NCBI GenBank assembly: GCA_965230985.1
Contig: OZ246399.1
Span: 62,001 to 126,000, forward strand
From: UBA2211 sp035404185
GTDB taxonomy: Bacteria; Patescibacteriota; Minisyncoccia; Minisyncoccales; Minisyncoccaceae
Direction of reading: 5' to 3'
Length of the DNA: 64,000 nucleotides
A program made the position numbers and the translations under genes. Of this stretch, positions 47,638 to 58,193 are shown in pieces. Position 1 is the stretch's first letter. Every line of letters begins with the position of its first letter. A model generated the notes under the pieces. The model was not told the DNA's origin, ran no database searches, and was given only the letters and a program-made list of their open reading frames with translations.

Positions 47638-47835
47638 ATGTATTGTTATTTCTGCAAAAAAAACTTACAAGAAATCAATTTCCACGATACAGAAACTCTT
47701 TCAAGATATGTTTCTAAGTCAGGAAAGATTAAACCTAAAGATAAAACTGGCGCTTGCGCTAAACATCAAAGGGAATTAACTACCGCCATTAAGAGAGCAA
47801 GAATAATGGCATTGATGCCCTTTGTAGCAAAATAA
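47638..47835 (+). CDS. rpsR: Ribosomal protein bS18
   Basis: 65 residues. 'YCYFCKKNLQEINFHDTETLSRYVSKSGKIKPKDKTGACAKHQRELTTAIKRARIMALMPFVAK' is a full bS18, keeping a CxxC and a later CxxH that may bind zinc (the Cys+ form). Confidence 0.95.
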   Translation: MYCYFCKKNLQEINFHDTETLSRYVSKSGKIKPKDKTGACAKHQRELTTAIKRARIMALMPFVAK

Positions 47836-47837
47836 AA

Positions 47838-47860
47838 AACAGCCCTAACTAGGGGCTGTT
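47838..47860. terminator. Two-way terminator between rpsR and recA
   Basis: AACAGCCC and GGGCTGTT arms with flanking A and T runs. It serves the converging rpsR and recA. Confidence 0.9.
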
Positions 47861-47861
47861 T

Positions 47862-48860
47862 TTAATTACTCTTAGCAATAATTTCTTTTTGAAGATCTTT
47901 TAAAATCTTTGGATTTTCTTTTAAGAACTCTTTAGCTTTTTCTAATCCTACTCCTAGCTTTATTTCTCCATATTGTAAACTTGCTCCCGATTTCTTAATC
48001 AGCTCTTCCTTTACTCCCAAATTTATTGCTTCAGACATCCTAGAAATTCCTTCATTGTAATAAATATCGAATTCGGCTGTCTTGAATGGAGCTGCTACTT
48101 TATTTTTAACAATTTTGGCTTTCACCCTATTACCAACAATGTTCTCCCCCACTTTGATTTGAGCTATTCTTCTTAATTCAATTCTAACCGAACTGTAAAA
48201 CTTTAAAGCCAAACCACCGGGAGTGGTTTCTGGATTACCAAATAAAATTCCAATCTTCATTCTAGTTTGATTTAGGAAAACAATTATTGTTTTTGTTTTA
48301 GAAACAATTCCCGACAATTTTCTTAAAGCTTGAGACATTAATCTAGCTTGTAACCCAATCTGCATTTCTCCCATCTCCCCAGCTACTTCTGCCTTGGGAA
48401 CCAAAGCTGCTACGGAATCAATAACTATTACATCCACCTCTCCAGACCTAACTAGGCTCTCGACAATCTGTAATCCCTGTTCTGCTGAGTCTGGCTGAGA
48501 GATTAAAAGATCGTCAGTATTAACTCCTATTCTTTTAGCGTAATCGGGGTCTAAAGCATGCTCAGCGTCTATAAAGGCACATACTCCGCCCAGCTTCTGA
48601 GCTTCAGCTAAAATACTTAAAGACAATGTTGTTTTGCCAGTACTTTCCCCTCCATATATCTCAATAATTCTTCCTCGAGGAACACCCATCACACCTAAAG
48701 CTAAGTCAATTGAAAGAGAACCGGTTGGCACAACATCAACATTGGCTTTTTGCGCATCTTTCAATTTCATTATCGCTCCTTCTCCAAATTTCTCTTTAAT
48801 TTCTGATATCGCTTCAGCTAAATTTATTTTTTCTTTTTCTTCTATTTTTTTTCTTGCCAT
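47862..48860 (-). CDS. recA: Recombinase RecA
   Basis: 332 residues. Walker A GGESTGKT (70-77), Walker B 'VDVIVIDSVAALVP', L1/L2 region 'MSQALRKLSGIVSKTKTIIVFLNQTRMKIGILFGNPETTPGGLALKFYSSVRIELRR', and a short C-terminal domain. It drives homologous recombination and repair. The promoter (-35 TTGATT 48909-48914, 16 bases, -10 TACAAT 48887-48892) overlaps the ftsK stop; no LexA box is evident. Confidence 0.96.
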   Translation of the reverse strand: MARKKIEEKEKINLAEAISEIKEKFGEGAIMKLKDAQKANVDVVPTGSLSIDLALGVMGVPRGRIIEIYGGESTGKTTLSLSILAEAQKLGGVCAFIDAEHALDPDYAKRIGVNTDDLLISQPDSAEQGLQIVESLVRSGEVDVIVIDSVAALVPKAEVAGEMGEMQIGLQARLMSQALRKLSGIVSKTKTIIVFLNQTRMKIGILFGNPETTPGGLALKFYSSVRIELRRIAQIKVGENIVGNRVKAKIVKNKVAAPFKTAEFDIYYNEGISRMSEAINLGVKEELIKKSGASLQYGEIKLGVGLEKAKEFLKENPKILKDLQKEIIAKSN

Positions 48861-48886
48861 ATATTTAAATTATTTTTCGTAAATAT

Positions 48887-48914
48887 ATTGTATCAAATAA
48901 AAAGCAAGAATCAA
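48887..48914 (-). promoter_or_regulatory. Promoter of recA
   Basis: -35 TTGATT (48909-48914), 16-base spacer, -10 TACAAT (48887-48892), 26 bases to the ATG. Confidence 0.6.
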
Positions 48915-51151
48915 AGTTCTTGCTCATTATTAGTGTCAACAGATTCATCAGCGACGTAAACATCTCTCGGCTTAGCTCCTTCTTGCGGTCCAACTATTCC
49001 TCGTTCTTCTAAGATGTCCATTAGTCTTGCTGCTCTAGCATATCCAACCCCTAACCTTCTTTGCAATAATGAGGTAGAAGCTTTGCGAGCTTGAATAACT
49101 GTTCTTTTCGCTTCTTCATACATTGGATCTTCTTTTGAATAAAATGAATCCATTTGGGCCTCGGGAGTCTCGGCTACTCTAGTTAATTCTCCCATTAATG
49201 AATTCTCCTCTTTCTCAACTTCTGTTTCGATAAATCCAGACTCTCCCTCCTCTTCTGTTTTTTCCTTAACCTCTACATTAGAATCTGTTATCCAATTAAC
49301 AACTTTTTTAATTTCCAACTCGGAAATATATGGACTCTGAACTCTTTTCGGTTTTGAATATTCTTTAGATAACAATAACATATCTCCCCTTCCTAGAAGT
49401 TTTTCCGCTCCTGAAGCATCAAGAATAGTTCTTGAATCAATCAAAGAACCAACTTTTAAAGCAATTCTTGAAGTAATATTAGCCTTAATTAAACCAGTAA
49501 TAACTTCGACGGACGGTCTTTGAGTGGCTAAAATTAAATGTATTCCTGTGGCACGAGACATTTGAGCCAATCTCACCACATATGATTCTATCTCTTTTCC
49601 CTTAACGCTCATCAAATCAGCTAACTCATCAATAACCAACACAATGTAAGGAAGTTTAGGTTCTCCTTTCTTTTCCTGTTTCTCATTATATGAACCAATA
49701 TCTCTACTGTGTCCCGCGGCTAAAACAGTAAATCTTCTTTCCATTTCACCGACTAACCATTTTAGGGCAACTAGAGTTTGAGTGGCATCATAAATAACGG
49801 GACACAATAAATGCTCAAGATTAGCATAAACTGGAAATTCTACTCTCTTTGGGTCAACTAAAACTAATTTCATTTCCTCAGGACTGTTTCTATATAATAA
49901 GCTTAAAATAATAGAATTCAAACAAATAGTTTTACCAGAACCAGTAGTTCCTCCAACTAATAAATGAGGCATTTCCGCTAAGTCAGCAAATGATGGTATG
50001 CCCTTTACATCCTTTCCCAAAGCCATTAAAAGGGGTGCAGCAGAAGCTTTAAACTCGTCTGTGTCTAATATTTCACGCAAGCCCACAACTGCCCTCTTTT
50101 TGTTTCCTATTTCGATTCCGACTAAAGATCTTCCTGGAATAGGAGCCTCGATACGAATCGTTGGACTAGCTAAAGCCAAAGCTAAATCATTCTGTAAGGT
50201 TGTGATCTTAGAAAGCTTGATTCCCTCGGCTGGTTTTAATGTGTATTGAGTAACAGTTGGTCCAATATTAATTTCTGACATCTCAACAGGAATACCGAAT
50301 GTCTGTAAAGTTCTTTTGATGACCGACGAATTATAGGTAATGTCCCCGCCCTCAGGAGCGCCTCCTTTTTTAGATAACAAATCAAGCGGAGGATATTTAT
50401 ATTCTTTATTTTCTTGCTTTTTCTGTTCAAATGTCTTTAAATTCTTTTCTTCTTTCTTTTCAACCGGTGGTTTTGCTTCTTCTGGTTTCTTTTGAATAAT
50501 TCTTTCTAAAACAGTTGGTAATTTTTTATCTTTTTTAATTTCAACTTTAATTTCTTCATCATCTTCTTCATCTTCGTACTCCTCAATCGCTCTTCTAAAC
50601 GGCTGAATAATGATCCACAAAGAAACAATTAAAACAATAATAAATAAAGCAAAAGTAACAATATAGTCAAAGCCCCTTAGTAATGGCCAAGAAACCGCAT
50701 AGCCAATCCAACCTCCTTGTCCGACGTGATCCCAAATAAATTCCTTAACTATATCAGGGTTATTTTTAAGTTCTAATAAAGAAAAAATTCCGCTCAAACT
50801 TAAAATAAGCAAAACAGTTGAAACAATTAAAGAGTTTTTATTTTCTTTAAAAGATTCATCATCTTTCAATAAAACTATTCCGAAAATAATAGAAATAATT
50901 GGAATAATGTAAATTACATTTCCAATCAAGGTATCAAAGATGTTTTTTAATGAATTTCCAATAGCTCCTGCTTTTCCTGAAAAAGAAAATAGGAAGATAA
51001 CAGCCAGAAGAAAAGATAAAGATGAAAATAAATATCTTTTTGTTTTTTCTGGTAAAGAAAAACGAGGTATTGATTTAATTTCTCTTTTTTCTTCGATTCT
51101 TTTTTTAGAATTAATTACTTTATTTCGAGCTCTTCCCTTTTTCTTTTTCAT
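48911..51151 (-). CDS. ftsK: DNA translocase FtsK/SpoIIIE
   Basis: 746 residues. Four membrane segments (about 38-55, 70-90, 100-120, 155-180), an acidic/Lys linker, then alpha/beta motor domains with Walker A GGTTGSGKT and Walker B 'LPYIVLVIDELADLM'. The C-terminal gamma winged helix 'ASTSLLQRRLGVGYARAARLMDILEERGIVGP' reads chromosome polarity. It pumps DNA at the division septum. It starts 18 bases after rpoC. Confidence 0.94.
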   Translation of the reverse strand: MKKKKGRARNKVINSKKRIEEKREIKSIPRFSLPEKTKRYLFSSLSFLLAVIFLFSFSGKAGAIGNSLKNIFDTLIGNVIYIIPIISIIFGIVLLKDDESFKENKNSLIVSTVLLILSLSGIFSLLELKNNPDIVKEFIWDHVGQGGWIGYAVSWPLLRGFDYIVTFALFIIVLIVSLWIIIQPFRRAIEEYEDEEDDEEIKVEIKKDKKLPTVLERIIQKKPEEAKPPVEKKEEKNLKTFEQKKQENKEYKYPPLDLLSKKGGAPEGGDITYNSSVIKRTLQTFGIPVEMSEINIGPTVTQYTLKPAEGIKLSKITTLQNDLALALASPTIRIEAPIPGRSLVGIEIGNKKRAVVGLREILDTDEFKASAAPLLMALGKDVKGIPSFADLAEMPHLLVGGTTGSGKTICLNSIILSLLYRNSPEEMKLVLVDPKRVEFPVYANLEHLLCPVIYDATQTLVALKWLVGEMERRFTVLAAGHSRDIGSYNEKQEKKGEPKLPYIVLVIDELADLMSVKGKEIESYVVRLAQMSRATGIHLILATQRPSVEVITGLIKANITSRIALKVGSLIDSRTILDASGAEKLLGRGDMLLLSKEYSKPKRVQSPYISELEIKKVVNWITDSNVEVKEKTEEEGESGFIETEVEKEENSLMGELTRVAETPEAQMDSFYSKEDPMYEEAKRTVIQARKASTSLLQRRLGVGYARAARLMDILEERGIVGPQEGAKPRDVYVADESVDTNNEQEL

Positions 51152-51169
51152 GGTATGAGAAAAGTATTA

Positions 51170-54100
51170 TTACTTATCCTCTTTATTATACCTTAAACCA
51201 GTTCCAATTGGAACAAGCTTACCAATGATAACATTTTCTTTTAATCCTTTTAGTTTATCTTCTTCTCCTCTTAATGCTGATTCAATCAAGACTCTTGAAG
51301 TTTCCTGAAAAGAAGCGGCTGATAAGAAACTATCTGTGTTTAACGCAACCTTTGAAATTCCCAAAAGTAAATCATCTGCTTTAATCGGTTTTTTGCCTTC
51401 TTTTTCTAAGGCTTCATTCTCCTCAATCATTCTTGCCCTAGAAATAATTTCATCTGAACTAAAACGACTATCTCCAGAATCTTTAATTTTTACCCTTGAG
51501 AACATTTGTCTAACAATTAATTCAACGTGCTTGTCGTTAATTGATACACCCTGAGAAACATATACTTTCTGAATTTCTTTAATGATATAATCTTGAACAA
51601 CCTTAACTCCAAGAAGTTTTAATAACTTCTTTAAATCAAGAGAACCAGCACATATTGCGTCTCCTTTCTTAACGTCATCTCCGGCTTTTACTAATATTTC
51701 TATATTGGGAGAAATCCTATATTCTATTTCTTCTTCCTCTTTTTTCTTTTCATCCTTTAAAACCATAACCTTAATGATTCCTTTTTTGTCATCAACCTCA
51801 GTAACTTTTCCATCCTTAATAATCATCTCAGCTTCTCCTTTGGGTGGCCTCTTCTCAAATATTTCTTCAATTCTCGGTAAACCACGAGTAATATCTGCTT
51901 CACCAGCCACACCTCCAGTATGGAAAGTTCTCATTGTTAATTGAGTTCCTGGCTCACCAATAGCTTGAGCAGCAACTACTCCCACTGCCTCGCCCATTTT
52001 AATCAATCCTTTCCAGCCTAAATCGAGTCCATAACATTTCTGACAAATTCCGCGAACACATTTACAAGATAAGGGAGATCTAACTTTCAAGCTTTCAATA
52101 TTTTTCATTTCTTTAATCTTTTGAGCAGTTTTTAAATCAATTGCTTGTCCAGATTTAAGAATAACTTCTTTTGTTTCAGGATCTTCAATTTTTTCTAAAG
52201 AAATTCTGCCAAATATTTTATGAACAAAATCTTGGTTAATTTCATTAGCATCTTTTTTGTAGGCTATTATTCCCTCTTTATCTCCACAATCTTCTTCGTT
52301 AATAATTACATCATGGGCAACATCAACAAGTCTTCTGGTTAAATATCCTGAAGTCGAGGTTCTAAGAGCAGTGTCAGCAGTACCTTTTCTGGCACCGTGA
52401 GTAGAAATAAAGTATTCCAAAACATCGAAACCTTCTTTGAAAGAATTTTTAATCGCCAACTCAATAATCTTTCCAGCTGGGTTAGCAACCAAACCTTTCA
52501 TACCAGCCATTTGCACTGGTTGAGACCAAGAACCTCTAGAACCTGAATCAACGATGTTGAATACTGGACTACTTGAAGAAATAGCCTTAGGAACCAATTT
52601 TTCAATTTCGTTTTTTACCTTTTTCCAAATTTCAATAACCTGGTTTGATTTCTCGTCACGTGACAATAAACCTTTTTCATAATACTTTTCAACCTCTTTA
52701 ATTTTCTTTTCTGCTTCAACAATTAAGGCAGGTTTTTCTACTGGAACTGTCAAATCATCCATTCCCCAAGTAATACCTGATCTGGTTGCAAACTTAAATC
52801 CCAAAGCTTTAATTTTATCCAAAGTCTTAACTGCCTCATTGCCGTAGATATCAATAATCTTGTTAATCATTTTCTTAACCGTCTTTGAATCCATCATATC
52901 GTTCTGGTATTCAAAACCTTCTGGTAAAACTTCGTTAAAAATAATTCTGCCAACACTGGTTTCAACAAACTCTTCGTTCATTCTAACTTTAACTAAAGCT
53001 CTCAAGTCAATCATCTTTAGATTGTAAGCGATCAAAGCGTCATCTTTAGAACTGAAGAACTTACCTTCTCCAGAAAGTCCAGGAACAATCTTAGTTAGGT
53101 AATAACAACCTAAAATCATATCCTTAGTTGGAATCATGATTGGATCTCCAGTTGAAGGCTTTAATAAGTTAACACTGGAAAGCATTCTTTCTCTAGCTTC
53201 TTGTTGAGCTTCATCAGACAATGGAACGTGAATAGCCATTTGATCTCCGTCAAAGTCAGCATTAAAAGCCGTACAAACCAAAGGATGCAATCTAATAGCT
53301 TCTCCTTCAATTAATATTGGATGGAAAGCCTGGACACCAAGTCTGTGTAAGGTTGGAGCTCTGTTTAATAAGACTAATTTTTCTTTAACTACCTCTTCTA
53401 GGGATGCCCATACTTCTTCAGTTTCTTCTTCAATTAATCTTGAGGCACCTCTAACATTAAAAGCTAATTCTTTTTCTAATATTTTTTTAATTACAAAAGG
53501 CTTGAACAATTCCAATGCCATCTTCTTTGGAACACCACATTGATCAAGATTTAAATTAGCACCGACAACAATTACGCTTCTGCCTGAATAATCAACTCTT
53601 TTTCCAAGTAGGTTCTGTCTGAATCTTCCCTGCTTTCCTTGTAGCATGTCAGCCAAACTCTTTAACAATCTTCTGCCTCCTGTTGAAGCTTGAGTTGTAG
53701 TACTCTTACGCATCTTATTATCAATCAAAGCATCGACTGCTTCCTGAAGCATTCTTTTTTCATTTCTAACGATAACATCGGGAGCGTTAATTTCTAATAA
53801 ATATTTCAATCTATTGTTTCTATTGATAACTCTTCTATACAAATCGTTCAAATCAGAAGAAGCATATCTTCCTCCATCTAATTGAACCATTGGTCTTAAG
53901 TCTGGAGGCAAAACTGGAAGAACATCAATAAACATCCATTCAGGTCTTACTCCAGCATGTTTCATGTCTTTAAACATCTTCAACCTTCTTAAAATGATTT
54001 TCTTTTCTTCGGTTGATTTCTTTTCTTCAATCAATTCTTTAACTTTTTCAATTGATTTATCAATGTCAACTTTCATGAAAAGTTCTTTTAATGTTTCCGC

Positions 54101-54757
54101 TCCTGTTCCCGCCTCAAATATTTCACCATACTTCAAAGACAATCTGTGATAATCAAGCTCAGTTAAAACCTCTAAGGGTTTAATTGACATTACTTCCTGT
54201 TTAGCTTTATCTTTAGCTTTCTTTAATTCTTCTAAGGCTAAAGATTGCTGCTTTTCGTTTTCCGTATTCTTCTTTATCTCTTTGCTTTTTACTTTGAACT
54301 CATCTTCAATCTCAGCTAAAACCCCTTCTTTCAAATTTTCATCAACTTTAGTAATAACATACGAAACAAAGTAAACAACTTCTTCAACTTTGTGCAAAGG
54401 AATGCCTAAAACCATTCCTATTCTTGAAGGAACTCCTTTTAAAAACCAGATATGGGAAACGGGAGTAGCCAATTTAATGTGACCCATTCTTTCTCTTCTT
54501 ACTGACGACTTGGTAACTTCAACTCCACATCTGTCACAGATAATTCCCTTATATCTCACTCTTTTATACTTTCCGCAATAACATTCATAGTCTTTAGTCG
54601 GTCCAAAAATCTTCTCACAGAACAAGCCATCTTTTTCTGGTCTTTGTGTTCTATAATTGATAGTTTCTGGCTTAGTCACCTCTCCGTGAGACCAATTCAA
54701 TATCTCTTGAGGAGAAGCCAACTTTATTTTTATTGATTCTAAATTAGAGACAAACAT
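51170..54757 (-). CDS. rpoC: RNA polymerase subunit beta'
   Basis: 1195 residues, short for bacteria because lineage-specific inserts are absent. Zinc site with C59, C61, C74 and C77; catalytic 'NADFDGDQMAIHVPLS' near 498 that holds the Mg; trigger-loop region 'MRTFHTGGVAG'; second zinc site 'CKCVRGICQKCYG'. It starts 17 bases after rpoB. Confidence 0.97.
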   Translation of the reverse strand: MFVSNLESIKIKLASPQEILNWSHGEVTKPETINYRTQRPEKDGLFCEKIFGPTKDYECYCGKYKRVRYKGIICDRCGVEVTKSSVRRERMGHIKLATPVSHIWFLKGVPSRIGMVLGIPLHKVEEVVYFVSYVITKVDENLKEGVLAEIEDEFKVKSKEIKKNTENEKQQSLALEELKKAKDKAKQEVMSIKPLEVLTELDYHRLSLKYGEIFEAGTGAETLKELFMKVDIDKSIEKVKELIEEKKSTEEKKIILRRLKMFKDMKHAGVRPEWMFIDVLPVLPPDLRPMVQLDGGRYASSDLNDLYRRVINRNNRLKYLLEINAPDVIVRNEKRMLQEAVDALIDNKMRKSTTTQASTGGRRLLKSLADMLQGKQGRFRQNLLGKRVDYSGRSVIVVGANLNLDQCGVPKKMALELFKPFVIKKILEKELAFNVRGASRLIEEETEEVWASLEEVVKEKLVLLNRAPTLHRLGVQAFHPILIEGEAIRLHPLVCTAFNADFDGDQMAIHVPLSDEAQQEARERMLSSVNLLKPSTGDPIMIPTKDMILGCYYLTKIVPGLSGEGKFFSSKDDALIAYNLKMIDLRALVKVRMNEEFVETSVGRIIFNEVLPEGFEYQNDMMDSKTVKKMINKIIDIYGNEAVKTLDKIKALGFKFATRSGITWGMDDLTVPVEKPALIVEAEKKIKEVEKYYEKGLLSRDEKSNQVIEIWKKVKNEIEKLVPKAISSSSPVFNIVDSGSRGSWSQPVQMAGMKGLVANPAGKIIELAIKNSFKEGFDVLEYFISTHGARKGTADTALRTSTSGYLTRRLVDVAHDVIINEEDCGDKEGIIAYKKDANEINQDFVHKIFGRISLEKIEDPETKEVILKSGQAIDLKTAQKIKEMKNIESLKVRSPLSCKCVRGICQKCYGLDLGWKGLIKMGEAVGVVAAQAIGEPGTQLTMRTFHTGGVAGEADITRGLPRIEEIFEKRPPKGEAEMIIKDGKVTEVDDKKGIIKVMVLKDEKKKEEEEIEYRISPNIEILVKAGDDVKKGDAICAGSLDLKKLLKLLGVKVVQDYIIKEIQKVYVSQGVSINDKHVELIVRQMFSRVKIKDSGDSRFSSDEIISRARMIEENEALEKEGKKPIKADDLLLGISKVALNTDSFLSAASFQETSRVLIESALRGEEDKLKGLKENVIIGKLVPIGTGLRYNKEDK

Positions 54758-54774
54758 ATTTTTGTATTTTTAAT

Positions 54775-57700
54775 TTAGTCTTCTTCCTCAGTCTTCCCCT
54801 TGATGATTGGATTCAAGGAAAGGGCTTTAAACTCTGCTAATAATAGATTGAATGATGCAGGGATACTTGGATTCTTAATCTTCTCCCCTTTTAATATTGA
54901 TTCATAGGTGGCGGCACGACCAGCAACGTCATCTGATTTAATGGTCAACATTTCTTGAAGAGCATATGCGGCACCGTATCCTTCAAGAGCCCATACTTCC
55001 ATCTCACCAAATCTTTGTCCTCCAAACTGGGCTTTACCTCCTAAGGGCTGTTGAGTAATTAATGAGTATGGTCCAATTGAACGCATGTGAATCTTGTCTT
55101 CAACCATGTGCGCCAATTTAATCATATAAATATATCCAACCGTAATTTTCTCTGGGAAAAATTCTCCAGTTTCAGGATCAACCAATCTTAATTTTCCATC
55201 AGAAGAATATCCAGCTTCTTTTAATTCAGCCTTGATATCAGCTTCATTTGCTCCTGATAATGCTGGCGTCTCTGCTAAATATCCTAATTTCTTAACAGCT
55301 AATCCAAGATGGGTCTCAAGAATTTGTCCCAAGTTCATTCTCGAAGCAACTGATAATGGATTTAAAATAATATCAACCGTCGTTCCGTCTTCTAAGAAAG
55401 GCATTTCTTCGGCAGGAAGAATCTTCGCAATAATACCTTTGTTTCCATGTCTTCCGGCTAACTTATCTCCCACTTGAATCTTTCTTACTTCAGAAATTCT
55501 TACCCTGATTCTTTTAATAACTCCTGGTTCTAATGTGTAACCCTCGCTTCTGTCAAAAACTTTAACATCAGTTACTCTTCCCCTCTTTCCATGTTCTAGC
55601 CTCATTGAAGTATCTTTAACTTCTTTAGCTTTTTCTCCGAAGATGGCTCTCAATAATCTTTCTTCCGCTGATAAATCAGCTTCACCTTTGGGAGAAATCT
55701 TTCCAACTAAAATATCATTTGGTCCAACTTCGGCTCCAATTCTGACAACTCCATCTTCATCTAAATCTTTTAATCTATCTTCTCCAACGTTAGGAATATC
55801 GGAAGTAGTCAATTCAGGTCCAAGTTTAGTTTCTCTGACATCGCAAAAAAAATCTTCAATATGAACAGAAGTAAAAACATCTTCTTTTACTAGTCTGTCT
55901 GATAAAACAATAGCATCTTCAAATGTATTTCCTCTCCAAGAAATAAATGATACTAACAAGTTTCTTCCCAAAGCTAATCTTTCTTTATTAATTGAACCTC
56001 CTTCGATTAAAACATCTCCCTTTTTAACTATGTCTCCTTTGTTAATTACAGGAGTCTGATGGAAACATGAATATTGGTTTGTTCTATCAAAAATCCTAAC
56101 TGGATAAGTTTTAACTTTTCCCGAAGTTGTTCCTTTAACTTCAACAACAGTTGCGTCAACTTTAACAACTTTTCCAGCTTCTTCAGCCATAATTAACTGT
56201 CCCGAATCTCTAGCAGCCATAGCTTCCAAACCTGTTCCAACTAAAGGAGCCTCTGGATTAACCAAGGGAACGGCTTGTCTTTGCATGTTTGAACCCATCT
56301 GAGCTCTATTGGCATCATCGTTCTGTAAAAAAGGAATTAAACCAGTAGCCATGGAAATAAATTGCTGCGGAGAAACATCAATATAGTCAATTTTTTCTTT
56401 TTCAATCTCTCCAGTCTCTCCTTTGATTCTGGCTTCAACTCTATCTTTCACGATATTTCCCTTCTCATCTAATGCCACGCTAGCTGAAGCAATGTTATAT
56501 CTTTCTTCCTCATTAGCATCCATGTAATAAACTTCATTAGTAACTCTTTCATTTGTAACTTTATAATAAGGAGTATCCAAGAAGCCATATGGATTTAATC
56601 TAGCGTATAGAGATAAATGAGTAACCAAACCTACATTCGGACCCTCGGGGGTCTGAATCGGACAGATTCTTCCATAATGAGAAGGTTGTACATCTCTAAC
56701 ATCAAAACCAGCCCTTTCTCTAGTTAAACCTCCAGGACCAGTAGCAGTTAATCTTCTTTTGTGTTCTAATTCTGAAAGAGGATTGGTATTATCCATGAAT
56801 TGAGAGAATTGACTCGCAGTAAAGAATTGAGTTACTTGCGCTGAGAATGGTCTTGGGTTTATCAATTGAGTCGGACTTAAATTCTCAAAATCTAAGGTCG
56901 ACATTCTATCTTTAATAATCCTAGCCATTCTAGAGATGCCAACTCTTAATTTATTAGACAATAATTCAGAGATAGTTCTTACTCTTCTATTCCCCAAATG
57001 ATCAATCATGTCAGCCACAGCTGTTTCATCATTATTCATTCTAATAATCTCTTTCATTACTGCAATTAAATCATTAACAGATAAAACTCTGTCTTCTTTT
57101 GTAATTTCTTTTTCTTTCTTTGGCTTTAGTCCTGGCATTCTTGACCACATCTTCCATCTGCCTACCTTTGATAAATCGTATCTTTCAAAATTAAAGAACA
57201 TATTGAATATCAATTCTCTAGCTGCGTCTGGATTAACCATCTCTCCACTTCTTAGTCTTTGGTATATTTCCAATAATGCCTCTTCTTGATTGTGAGACGG
57301 ATCTTTCTTTAAGGTTTCTTCAATAAAAGCTGTTTCTCCATTATCAAAACCGACGAACATACCCTTAATGTCGTCATCATTAAATCCACCCAAAGCCTTT
57401 AATAGTGTTGTTGCGGGAACTTTTCTCTTTCTGTCTATTTTTACTGATAAAACTCCTGTTGCCTCAGTTTCAAATTCAAGCCAGCTTCCACGATTAGGAA
57501 TAATTTTTGCGGCAAAACATCTTCTTCCTTTATTGATATTTAAAGGAAAGAAAACTCCCGGAGAACGAATCAATTGAGAAATAACAACCCTTTCAACTCC
57601 GTTTAAAATAAAGGTTCCTTTTTCAGTTAATAAAGGAAAATTACCAAAGAATATCTCTTGTTCTTGGCTTCTTTTGGTTTTTAAATTGTTTAGCTTAACA

Positions 57701-57963
57701 ATAACTCTTAAAGGAGCAACAAATGAATCATTATTTTCTCTTGCATCAAAACCAGATGCGTAATTAGGCTTACCCAATTTATAGTCTAAAAAGTGTAATT
57801 CATATTCTTTGCCAGTATAGTCTTTAATGGGAGACACCTCAGCGAAAAGGTCTTTTAACTCCTCTTCCCAAAATTGTCTACCACTCTCCTGTTGCATAAA
57901 GATTAAGCTAGGCAAGGGATAGGATATTTTACTTTTAGCAAAGCTTTTGGTTTTGATTTTCAT
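54775..57963 (-). CDS. rpoB: RNA polymerase subunit beta
   Basis: 1062 residues, compact. It contains the rifampicin region 'SQFMDNTNPLSELEHKRRLTATGPGGLTRERAGFDVRDVQPSHYGRICPIQTPEGPNVGL', 'GDKLAGRHGNKGII' and the C-terminal 'GGKAQFGGQRFGEMEVWALEGYGAAYALQEML'. No rplJ/rplL genes precede it; rodA-ligA lie upstream instead. Confidence 0.97.
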   Translation of the reverse strand: MKIKTKSFAKSKISYPLPSLIFMQQESGRQFWEEELKDLFAEVSPIKDYTGKEYELHFLDYKLGKPNYASGFDARENNDSFVAPLRVIVKLNNLKTKRSQEQEIFFGNFPLLTEKGTFILNGVERVVISQLIRSPGVFFPLNINKGRRCFAAKIIPNRGSWLEFETEATGVLSVKIDRKRKVPATTLLKALGGFNDDDIKGMFVGFDNGETAFIEETLKKDPSHNQEEALLEIYQRLRSGEMVNPDAARELIFNMFFNFERYDLSKVGRWKMWSRMPGLKPKKEKEITKEDRVLSVNDLIAVMKEIIRMNNDETAVADMIDHLGNRRVRTISELLSNKLRVGISRMARIIKDRMSTLDFENLSPTQLINPRPFSAQVTQFFTASQFSQFMDNTNPLSELEHKRRLTATGPGGLTRERAGFDVRDVQPSHYGRICPIQTPEGPNVGLVTHLSLYARLNPYGFLDTPYYKVTNERVTNEVYYMDANEEERYNIASASVALDEKGNIVKDRVEARIKGETGEIEKEKIDYIDVSPQQFISMATGLIPFLQNDDANRAQMGSNMQRQAVPLVNPEAPLVGTGLEAMAARDSGQLIMAEEAGKVVKVDATVVEVKGTTSGKVKTYPVRIFDRTNQYSCFHQTPVINKGDIVKKGDVLIEGGSINKERLALGRNLLVSFISWRGNTFEDAIVLSDRLVKEDVFTSVHIEDFFCDVRETKLGPELTTSDIPNVGEDRLKDLDEDGVVRIGAEVGPNDILVGKISPKGEADLSAEERLLRAIFGEKAKEVKDTSMRLEHGKRGRVTDVKVFDRSEGYTLEPGVIKRIRVRISEVRKIQVGDKLAGRHGNKGIIAKILPAEEMPFLEDGTTVDIILNPLSVASRMNLGQILETHLGLAVKKLGYLAETPALSGANEADIKAELKEAGYSSDGKLRLVDPETGEFFPEKITVGYIYMIKLAHMVEDKIHMRSIGPYSLITQQPLGGKAQFGGQRFGEMEVWALEGYGAAYALQEMLTIKSDDVAGRAATYESILKGEKIKNPSIPASFNLLLAEFKALSLNPIIKGKTEEED

Positions 57964-58009
57964 AATTTTAATTATGTGTGCTTAACTTAAAGACTAAAAA
58001 TTTCGATAT

Positions 58010-58050
58010 TCAAACAAAAAATACCCTGATTTATTATTTTTTTGTAGGGT
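58010..58050 (-). promoter_or_regulatory. Terminator-like hairpin in the rpoB leader
   Basis: On the minus strand ACCCT (58046-58050) pairs with AGGGT (58023-58027) and is followed by ATTTTTTGTTTG. It lies inside the leader of about 155 bases, so it could act as an attenuator of rpoBC. Confidence 0.45.
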
Positions 58051-58125
58051 TAAAGAAAACAATTAATTACTGAAAAATGTGTGATGAAATCAAAATACCT
58101 AGTAATTATTTTGCAAATTAAATAT

Positions 58126-58153
58126 ATCCTATCACAAATGAAATAATTGTCAA
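58126..58153 (-). promoter_or_regulatory. Promoter of rpoB-rpoC-ftsK
   Basis: -35 TTGACA (58148-58153), 16-base spacer, -10 TAGGAT (58126-58131), minus strand. The next start codon is about 165 bases away. Confidence 0.75.
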
Positions 58154-58193
58154 TAGCTGTTGTTTTTTATTAGATATATTCCCCAATCAATAC

